Below are positions 1-4,054 of a DNA stretch of 7,208 nt, piece after piece. Source of the stretch: DATESZ01 sp035283845 (GTDB taxonomy: Bacteria; Desulfobacterota; Syntrophia; Syntrophales; JACQWR01); assembly GCA_035283845.1 (NCBI GenBank), contig DATESZ010000220.1, positions 1 through 7,208 of the forward strand, in the 5' to 3' direction. Under the pieces are notes generated by a model, which searched no databases, was not told the origin of the DNA, and saw nothing but the letters and a program-made list of their open reading frames with translations. Position 1 is the first letter of the stretch. Each line of letters opens with the position of its first letter. Made by a program: the position numbers and the translations under genes.

Positions 1-282
1 GGCTTTATGGGTAAATTTTACGTGCTAAGCGCCGCCATCAGAGCCGAGCATTACTGGCTGGCTGTAATCGGCGTATTGAACAGCGCCGTGGCCGCTTATT
101 ACTACCTTCGGGTCATCATGTACATGTATTTCAAGGAACCGGCAGGCGAACCAGGCAGGCCGGATATTTCCCCAGCCTATATAGTGACCATTGCCATAAG
201 CCTCTGGGCGCTTTTTCATATGGGCATTTTCCCACGCGAATTCATGCTTATCGCCCAGAAATCGGTAAACATCTTTATGTAG
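1..282 (+). CDS. nuoN: NADH-quinone oxidoreductase subunit N, C-terminal end (5' partial)
   Basis: The frame is open from the first base and ends at TAG 280-282, so only the last 93 residues are in the window. The segment GFMGKFYVLSAAI, then a hydrophobic stretch with VLNSAVAAYYYLRVI and a short MYF-KEP linker, matches the conserved C-terminal helices of NuoN. NuoN is an antiporter-like membrane subunit of complex I that helps couple quinone reduction to proton translocation. A last hydrophobic segment (about residues 60-75) is followed by the short tail that usually ends the protein. It is normally the last gene of the nuo operon. Here the stop codon overlaps the Shine-Dalgarno AGGAGG (281-286) of the next small gene, which suggests read-through transcription. 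A related MnhD/HyfB-type antiporter subunit is less likely because of the YYYLR(V/I) signature. Confidence 0.88.
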   Translation, partial: GFMGKFYVLSAAIRAEHYWLAVIGVLNSAVAAYYYLRVIMYMYFKEPAGEPGRPDISPAYIVTIAISLWALFHMGIFPREFMLIAQKSVNIFM

Positions 283-286
283 GAGG
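281..286 (+). promoter_or_regulatory. Ribosome binding site AGGAGG for the zinc-ribbon ORF
   Basis: A perfect AGGAGG overlaps the nuoN stop codon and lies 9 bases before ATG 296. It fixes the start of the small ORF and points to translation coupled to nuoN. Confidence 0.75.
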
Positions 287-295
287 TAAAAGGTC

Positions 296-481
296 ATGAC
301 CACCCCACAGCATTGTCCCGGCTTTGAACAATTAAAGGATCTTAAATCATTTTACTGCGATTGCCCCAACTGCGGCAAGGAAATAGAAATCTTCTCCGAC
401 GAATTTGACAAACGGCACTACTGCAGGGGATGCAAACAGGAGATAGACTTTACCAGGTGTACGTTAAGACCGGCGGTTTAA
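296..481 (+). CDS. Small zinc-ribbon-like protein, 61 aa
   Basis: This 61-residue protein carries two CxxC knuckles, C23-P-N-C26 and C43-R-G-C46, separated by 16 residues. That is the arrangement of a compact zinc ribbon. Extra cysteines lie at positions 7, 21 and 55. There is no signal peptide or membrane segment, so it is probably cytoplasmic. The start is set by AGGAGG 9 bases upstream. It lies 13 bases after nuoN in the same direction, so it is probably co-transcribed with complex I. I do not recognise a named family. A role in metal or nucleic-acid binding, or as an accessory of the redox operon, is a guess from the fold type only. Confidence 0.7.
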   Translation: MTTPQHCPGFEQLKDLKSFYCDCPNCGKEIEIFSDEFDKRHYCRGCKQEIDFTRCTLRPAV

Positions 482-526
482 GCATGTGAATTGCGGAAAC
501 TTAGAGCTTAGCAAAGACCATAGACC

Positions 527-532
527 AGGAGG
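527..532 (+). promoter_or_regulatory. Ribosome binding site that selects the second of two tandem ATGs
   Basis: AGGAGG at 527-532 is only 2 bases from ATG 535 but 5 bases from the adjacent ATG 538. The spacing favours initiation at 538, which makes the protein one residue shorter than the longest reading. Confidence 0.6.
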
Positions 533-534
533 TA

Positions 535-738
535 ATGATGAAAGTAAAGTGTAGTAAGACGAATGAGTGCAACGGCAGGTATAGCTATCCAGGTAAAAAG
601 GGAGATCAGATATGCCTTCATCATGGGGAACACGATATCATAAGGTCCGGTGCTTCACAGCCCAGAATCGCTTGCCCCAAAGCAGACCATTGTCCGCAAC
701 GTATCAAGGATGCTTTGTGCCATCCAATAGAGCAATAA
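535..738 (+). CDS. Small cysteine-rich protein with a paired C-x-K-x3-C motif, 67 aa
   Basis: The reading frame encodes 67 residues, or 66 if translation starts at the better-spaced ATG 538. It has six cysteines (6, 12, 27, 47, 53, 62) and a histidine cluster (29, 30, 33). Two similar halves can be seen: CSKTNEC near the N-terminus and CPKADHC near the C-terminus, both C-x-K-x3-C. This suggests a pair of metal-ligand or disulphide knuckles around the central C-x-H-H-x2-H segment. No export signal is visible, so metal binding in the cytoplasm is more likely. It follows the zinc-ribbon gene in the same orientation with its own strong Shine-Dalgarno, as part of the nuoN-proximal small-gene cluster. 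No family is recognised. Confidence 0.6.
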   Translation: MMKVKCSKTNECNGRYSYPGKKGDQICLHHGEHDIIRSGASQPRIACPKADHCPQRIKDALCHPIEQ

Positions 739-739
739 G

Positions 740-804
740 AGGAGGATGTTCTTTTGGAGAAGAGAAAGGAGCGTCAGGGATACCCACTAACAATAGACAA
801 ATAA
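740..804 (+). pseudogene. Truncated third small ORF of the cluster, with its ribosome site and TTG start
   Basis: Directly after the previous stop, AGGAGG (740-745) lies 8 bases before TTG 754. From there MEKRKERQGYPLTIDK is encoded before TAA 802-804. The strong ribosome site at normal spacing suggests this was a real gene start. The frame stops exactly where the intron-like remnant begins (about 803), so it is best read as a gene interrupted by that element. The ATG at 746 abuts the Shine-Dalgarno and is not a usable start. The rest of the gene is not visible downstream. A genuine 16-residue peptide cannot be excluded. Confidence 0.35.
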
Positions 805-900
805 TTCAGTGGGAGGCTAATCGGTTAGCCCATAATCAGGTAACCCAGGGGGCTCCCTCAGCCCCCACACCAAGTGGAATGCGGGTCCGCACCGGTAAAT
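803..900 (-). mobile_element. Decayed 3' end (domain V/VI region) of a group IIC intron
   Basis: Read on the minus strand, this stretch resembles the end of bacterial group IIC introns. It has GTGCG-GACC-CGCAT (879-892), which forms the distal hairpin of domain V, followed by a TTGGTGTGGGGG segment like the 3' arm. Next come two clean hairpins, one with a 7-bp GGGGGCT/AGCCCCC stem (848-866) and one with GGCTAA/TTAGCC around a 4-base loop (815-830). It ends CCTCCCACTGAATT, close to the usual intron 3' terminus. The proximal helix of domain V no longer pairs well and no reverse transcriptase frame lies upstream on that strand, so this is a dead remnant. The assignment rests on remembered intron consensus, not a covariance-model search. 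Confidence 0.45.
848..866. repeat. GC-rich perfect hairpin, 7-bp stem
   Basis: GGGGGCT and AGCCCCC flank a 5-base loop. No T run follows on either strand, so a canonical intrinsic terminator is not supported. I interpret it as part of the intron-tail structure. A second perfect hairpin (6-bp stem, TCGG loop on the plus strand) lies 17 bases to the left at 815-830. Confidence 0.6.
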
Positions 901-966
901 GCTTCTTGAAAGAAACAGAGCTACATCATTCGTAAAAATTGTAGATTTCAGATGGTATGTGGTGTT

Positions 967-1008
967 ATGGAAAAAATTACCTACTTTGACACCTCAGGAG
1001 AATTGTGA
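967..1008 (+). pseudogene. Possible gene-start fragment, 13 codons
   Basis: ATG 967 opens MEKITYFDTSGEL and stops at TGA 1006. The ITYF...G opening resembles the start of small proteins with a pyruvate-kinase alpha/beta-like domain, but 13 residues are too few for a firm call. No clear Shine-Dalgarno precedes it. It lies between the intron-like remnant and the nuclease gene, in a stretch with no intact gene (739-1063). Confidence 0.15.
986..991 (+). promoter_or_regulatory. Candidate -35 box TTGACA upstream of the nuclease gene
   Basis: A perfect TTGACA lies 72 bases before ATG 1064. The hexamer at the usual spacing (TTAGAA, 1009-1014) is a poor -10. The better-looking TATAAC (1021-1026) is 29 bases away, too far for a sigma-70 pair. 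The box is therefore only weak evidence for a promoter. Confidence 0.2.
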
Positions 1009-1063
1009 TTAGAAAGTACCTATAACCAATTAATCAACACTTGGTCGCACGGAGCAACCTATC

Positions 1064-2206
1064 ATGGAAGGACTGTTAATATTCTTGTTGCTAATGGCTA
1101 TCTGCTTCTTTTTTATCGGTAAAACCCTAGTAAAGGAAGCGGGACCCACAGCACAGGAAGTTCACCATCCTACAATAGGAATGTCTGACATTGATAAAAT
1201 GGACGGATTGTCCTTCGAGCGCTTAGTTGCCAGTATTCTTAAAAATGAAGGATTTGCCCTGATTGAAGTAACAAAAGCGTCTGGGGATTTTGGCGTTGAT
1301 GTTATTGCCTTAAGGAGCAATTGCCGATACGCAATCCAAGTGAAACGAGCATCGGGGAAGGTTTCAAGACGCGCTATTAGCGATGCGGTCGCCGGCAAGA
1401 AATACTATTCCTGCGGTGCCGCAATAGTCATTACTAATAGCTATTTGTCGCAACAATCTAAGGAGTTCGCTTCATCTGTCGGGTGCGGAATAGTAGATCG
1501 CGACGTCCTCGCTGAATGGCTAATTCGGTATCAGACTTCGAACTCCAATCGTAAAGCTGAGCACCCTGCAAATGAGAAATTTCAGCACGATATAGTTTCA
1601 GGGTTGATCTCGTCATCGCAGAAATCTGAAGACTCTGATCCTTTAGGCGTTCCCCCGGCAGTTTTAACATCAATCAAAGCCTATGTTTCCGTACGACATC
1701 ACAATAACTTTTCCAGACAGGAATATTATATTAAGAAACAAATTGAGGATTATAAGAAGTTACGCATTTTTTGTGACCCTGACGTGCCAGAAGAAATCCT
1801 AAAAAAAATTATAGAAAAGGTAGCGAAGGATCATCCAGCCGACTATTCGACACAGCTATTCCTTCTTAAAGAAGGAGCTGACTCTTATACGGAGTTAGAA
1901 GGATATATCCCCAATGATATGCCGGAAGAAGTGTTCTCAAAGATCAAGAAGCAGCTGATACTGGACCATTCTTTAGATTATGGGGCACAGCTAATCGTTT
2001 TTAAGAAGCAGACCGAAGCCTATCGCGAATTGACAGGCCTGACTGTTCAGGAAATGCCAGACGAGAAAATAGCGGCAATCAAAAAACAAGCCACAAGCCA
2101 ATACCCAATAAACTTCGAGATGCAGCTTTACGTCGTGAAGGAAAAAATAAAGTCATTCATAGTTCGTAAACAGCATCCCAGCAGACGCGCTAAAGCGCAC
2201 AGCTGA
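1064..2206 (+). CDS. Membrane-anchored Mrr-type (PD-(D/E)xK) nuclease with four C-terminal 45-aa repeats
   Basis: The start ATG has GGAG (1051-1054) 9 bases upstream. The 380-residue protein has four parts. Residues 3-23 form one hydrophobic segment with a lysine after it, so probably an N-terminal membrane anchor with the rest in the cytoplasm. Residues 45-155 form a restriction-endonuclease-like domain: G-L-S-F-E at 48-52, G-D-F-G-V-D at 74-79, Q-V-K at 92-94, then a strand AAIVITN (119-125) and the helix-rich end ending DRDVLAEWL. D79 with Q92-x-K94 is the family's catalytic signature (Mrr_cat type, with Q replacing the acidic residue, as is common). Residues 155-195 are a polar linker. 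Residues 196-375 are four 45-residue repeats. The family cleaves DNA, often modified or foreign, so a defence role is plausible but inferred. No methyltransferase or other partner gene lies beside it. Confidence 0.8.
   Translation: MEGLLIFLLLMAICFFFIGKTLVKEAGPTAQEVHHPTIGMSDIDKMDGLSFERLVASILKNEGFALIEVTKASGDFGVDVIALRSNCRYAIQVKRASGKVSRRAISDAVAGKKYYSCGAAIVITNSYLSQQSKEFASSVGCGIVDRDVLAEWLIRYQTSNSNRKAEHPANEKFQHDIVSGLISSSQKSEDSDPLGVPPAVLTSIKAYVSVRHHNNFSRQEYYIKKQIEDYKKLRIFCDPDVPEEILKKIIEKVAKDHPADYSTQLFLLKEGADSYTELEGYIPNDMPEEVFSKIKKQLILDHSLDYGAQLIVFKKQTEAYRELTGLTVQEMPDEKIAAIKKQATSQYPINFEMQLYVVKEKIKSFIVRKQHPSRRAKAHS
1649..2188 (+). repeat. Four tandem protein repeats of exactly 45 residues in the nuclease
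   Basis: Repeat units start at residues 196, 241, 286 and 331 with no indels. The P at position 2, I at 9, Q at 24 and K at 29 are identical in all four. V or M leads each unit, and positions 20-21 are N/D then F/Y. The pattern is (V/M)P-E-E-x-x-x-x-I ... H-P-x-(D/N)-(Y/F)-x-x-Q-L-x-x-x-K-x-Q-x-x-x-Y-x-x-L. Each unit looks like two to three helices, and the array could be a binding scaffold. The DNA copies have diverged, so the array is old, not a recent duplication. The fourth unit has lost the final Tyr-x-x-Leu. Confidence 0.8.
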
Positions 2207-2449
2207 ATTAAACGGTGCACCTTTCCTTCGTTAATCTGCGATACCGTCAGTCATGGCAAGTTATTGATAAGTAGGTGAAAGTTCGTCAAGGCTCAATTCG
2301 ACAGATTATCAACTCAAAAGTACGCATGAACCGGATGAACCTTTTTTACGTATAAAACGGAAGAGAAAAGGGTATTCGGAAATTATGGGAAAGGATGAGA
2401 TTCGTAAACTCGGCCCACCAAAAAGCAAATCCCTGTCAAATCAAACAGA
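2207..2449. other. Intergenic stretch between convergent blocks, no gene seen
   Basis: I find no convincing gene, terminator or RNA here. The nuclease transcript and the minus-strand block converge on this stretch, but there is no hairpin followed by a T run on either strand. TTGATAA and TTATCAA near its middle are short inverted words of doubtful meaning. Confidence 0.5.
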
Positions 2450-2923
2450 CTACAGCAACCCTTTCGCCCGCACGAGCGGCACGGCATCTATCATAAGTTT
2501 TTCCATTCCGAGTACGTCGGGTTGAGCCCCCAGAGCGATGCCGATAAGCTGGGTCAGGTAGATGACGGGTATAGCGTAGGGCGCGCCTGATGGGCTGGTC
2601 AGACCCTTCTGCCTGATGTCCAGGTCGGACTGGCAGAGAGGGCAGACGACGGCAATGCAGTCTGCAGACGCCCACGTCGCGCTTCGGAACTTCTCGATAT
2701 CCTCTGCATGTCGTGAGTATTCGGCAATGTTCACCGCGTTGAGCGGCTTCCAGAATAAATACAGGAGGAACACCTTCTGGCCAGCGGGAAACTGCTTGCG
2801 GAGTCCAAGATTGTGCTTGACCAGTTGAGCTGCGTCGAAATGTGCTGGCGGCCAGCGACGCAATTGTTCCAGAAGGTTCCACCAAGGCTCTTCGCAAAGA
2901 ATCCCCATGCCCGGGTCGGGCAC
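2450..2923 (-). pseudogene. Chimeric ORF: unknown N-terminal half joined to the C-terminal end of HdrB
   Basis: Residues 85 to 157 match the end of heterodisulfide reductase subunit B: ADCIAVVCPLCQSDLDIRQ, then a P-V-I-Y-L-T-Q-L-I-G-(I/L)-A-L-G segment and a final helix. C94 and C97 belong to the last half of the cysteine-rich CCG domain, which binds a noncubane iron-sulfur cluster. The earlier CCG motifs and about two thirds of HdrB are missing. Residues 8-80 are unrelated to HdrB: the WWNLLEQL, AAQLVKH and LLYLFWKP segments recall PGN_0703-like putative restriction endonucleases, a tentative match. The join lies near residue 80-85 (about nt 2670-2685). The frame opens at GTG 2923 with no ribosome site, a few bases from the palindromic repeat, and an in-frame stop lies just upstream. 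It looks like a rearrangement product and is unlikely to be functional. Confidence 0.6.
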
Positions 2924-2931
2924 AACGAGGG

Positions 2932-2999
2932 ATGAAAATCACCCCCACCCCTCCCTCCCCCGTCGAGGGGGAGGGATACAGGGAGGGGGGCATTTTCAT
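2932..2999. repeat. REP-like palindromic repeat, copy 1
   Basis: The unit is bounded by ATGAAAAT (2932-2939) and ATTTTCAT (2992-2999). Inside are C-runs on the left and G-runs on the right. At the centre is a 10-bp stem (CCCTCCCCC/GGGGGAGGG plus one T-A pair) around the loop GTCGA. Its right terminal repeat supplies the TGA stop (2996-2998) of the neighbouring minus-strand gene. It resembles the G/C-rich intergenic palindromes common in Desulfobacterota and other environmental genomes. No transposase accompanies it. Confidence 0.75.
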
Positions 3000-3625
3000 A
3001 TAAGGCAATCTGGCCCCTTGATGGGCATTACCACTGCCCTGAGAATGCCGTCCTGGTAAAAAGTAATCGGCTGTGCCGGGCCTCGGCAGAACACATCAGC
3101 TTGCGGGTATCGCATTTTGAGGTAGTCGTAATACACCGCATCAACAGTGCAGGTGTGTGTCTGCGTTGACAGCTTGTACTTGCCTGAGAGCATTCTCTCT
3201 GAGTAAACTTTATCAGCCCTCCCGTCAGGCTCCGCGGGAAGAATTTGCTTGATGGAATCCTCTGAAAGCTGGTTCGCGAACAGATCGCGCAGCGCGTTGA
3301 TTGCGGCCGGCAGAGAATCGGCAATCTCAAAAAAGTGACTATTGAAGAAAACCACGTGCGAGTGGTAACTGCCGAAGAGAATTGGTAGGGAGTCGGATTT
3401 AATCTTTTCGAGAAGGCTGACAACTCTTCTGTCCTCTGGCGGCCCAGTGGCTGGCAGCGGCTTCCGCTTAAATAGCGACTTGCCCTTGAACAGAAGGCTT
3501 CCAATAAAAATAGATATTAGCATTTCGCTTCTTAGATTTAAAACTTCTAATTCTTCCATAAAATTCTTACTTACCCACACTGACATTTTCTTTGCTGCCC
3601 GATATCTGCTGATCGCTGTGTTCAA
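2996..3625 (-). CDS. Uncharacterised protein with a phage/mobile-element-like C-terminus, up to 209 aa
   Basis: I do not recognise a named family. The C-terminal part (residues 161-203: VDAVYYDYLKMRYPQADVF, a G-P-x-x-P-I segment, then QDGILRAVVMPIK) follows a pattern I associate with hypothetical proteins of phages and integrative elements, where a helix is followed by an antiparallel sheet ending in (V/I)MP(I/L). No membrane segment is certain, although residues 35-46 are hydrophobic. The longest frame starts at 3625 and overlaps the receiver fragment by 59 bases. The ATGs at 3586, 3559 and 3523 are alternatives, and none has a good Shine-Dalgarno. The ATG at 3559, just after the receiver stop, is the simplest start. 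The stop codon lies inside the palindromic repeat, so the native C-terminus may have been lost. Confidence 0.5.
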   Translation of the reverse strand: MNTAISRYRAAKKMSVWVSKNFMEELEVLNLRSEMLISIFIGSLLFKGKSLFKRKPLPATGPPEDRRVVSLLEKIKSDSLPILFGSYHSHVVFFNSHFFEIADSLPAAINALRDLFANQLSEDSIKQILPAEPDGRADKVYSERMLSGKYKLSTQTHTCTVDAVYYDYLKMRYPQADVFCRGPAQPITFYQDGILRAVVMPIKGPDCLI

Positions 3626-3857
3626 GAGCTAAACCTATGGCGTTTATCAAGGATGTATCGCTGAAGGGCTTCTGTAAAAAAGCCAGGGCGCCGCCCTCCA
3701 TTGCCTGTGCACGGACATCTTGATCTTCGTAAGCCGTTATAAATATGATCGGCAGTGAAACATCGGCGTTCGCGAGTCGTTTCTGCAAATGTGAGGTTAA
3801 GCTTTGTTCGTAATATATATGACCGGGAAATAGAAAAGATATTGGACCTTGGTCCAA
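3567..3857 (-). pseudogene. FixJ-type response regulator receiver domain, 5'-truncated
   Basis: From L24 the sequence LQKRLANADVSLPIIFITA, then an E-D-Q-D-V-R-A-Q-A-M-E-G-G-A segment and FLQKPFSD, is the second half of a FixJ/TodT-class receiver. T41 is the conserved switch threonine and K63 the conserved lysine. The first half, with the acidic pair and the phosphoacceptor aspartate, is absent. The 23 residues before L24 do not resemble a receiver, and the only start is a TTG. The protein ends soon after the last helix, as in single-domain regulators that accompany FixL-like kinases in related loci. It cannot be phosphorylated as it stands. The neighbouring kinase was probably its partner. 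Confidence 0.7.
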
Positions 3858-3876
3858 TAGGGATCAGAGCCAGAGA

Positions 3877-3945
3877 TTATTTCAACCGTTCAGCCAGACG
3901 AACCAGATCCGCCAAAGATTGTACGCCCATTTTCTGTGTGATTTT
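3877..3945 (-). pseudogene. C-terminal scrap of a LuxR/FixJ-type response regulator
   Basis: A 22-codon open stretch, ending at TAA 3877-3879, contains MGVQSLADLVRLAERLK. This is the characteristic end of the LuxR helix-turn-helix in FixJ-type regulators (K-M-x-x-x-S-L-A-(D/E)-L-V-R-x-A-E-(K/R)-L). It is cut off upstream by TGA 3946-3948, next to palindromic repeat copy 2. It sits in the right order and strand after the kinase gene, where a full regulator would be expected. I infer that about 180 codons have been lost between the kinase and this scrap. Confidence 0.65.
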
Positions 3946-3949
3946 TCAT

Positions 3950-4022
3950 CTGAAAATACCTTTCACCCTCCCCCTCACCCCCTCCCCTTGAGGGAGGGGG
4001 AAGGGGGAGGGGTAATTTTCAT
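3950..4022. repeat. REP-like palindromic repeat, copy 2
   Basis: The unit is bounded by CTGAAAAT (3950-3957) and ATTTTCAT (4015-4022), with the same C-run/G-run design as copy 1. The central stem CCCCCTCCC/GGGAGGGGG (3978-3986 with 3992-4000) has a 5-base loop ending in GA, as in copy 1. It lies between the kinase stop and the regulator scrap, at the apparent deletion point. Confidence 0.75.
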
Positions 4023-4054
4023 TCTCCTTTGTGTCGGGCACCGTCATGAGAGTT

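Noticed and set aside
848..866. Intrinsic terminator for the nuoN cluster
   Set aside because: The stem is strong, but no T run follows on either strand. The intron-tail reading explains it better.
612..935. 107-codon plus-strand reading frame across the second cysteine-rich gene and the intron-like stretch
   Set aside because: It runs out of phase through a gene with a strong ribosome site and then through the hairpins. Its composition looks non-coding and it has no Shine-Dalgarno.
2188..2199. GCGCT/AGCGC inverted repeat at the end of the nuclease gene
   Set aside because: It lies inside the coding sequence, has a 2-base loop and no T run, so it is not a convincing terminator.
2385..2525. 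Plus-strand frame beginning MGKDEIRKLGPPKSK
   Set aside because: It has no ribosome site, runs antisense into the HdrB segment and shows no recognisable motif.
2436..3008. 190-codon minus-strand frame overlapping the HdrB chimera
   Set aside because: It translates the palindromic repeat at its start and is arginine-rich afterwards. The overlapping frame has clear HdrB homology, so this is a shadow.
3028..3504. 158-codon minus-strand frame inside the 209-codon gene
   Set aside because: It is a shadow with Ser/Arg/Cys-rich composition and no domain-like segments.
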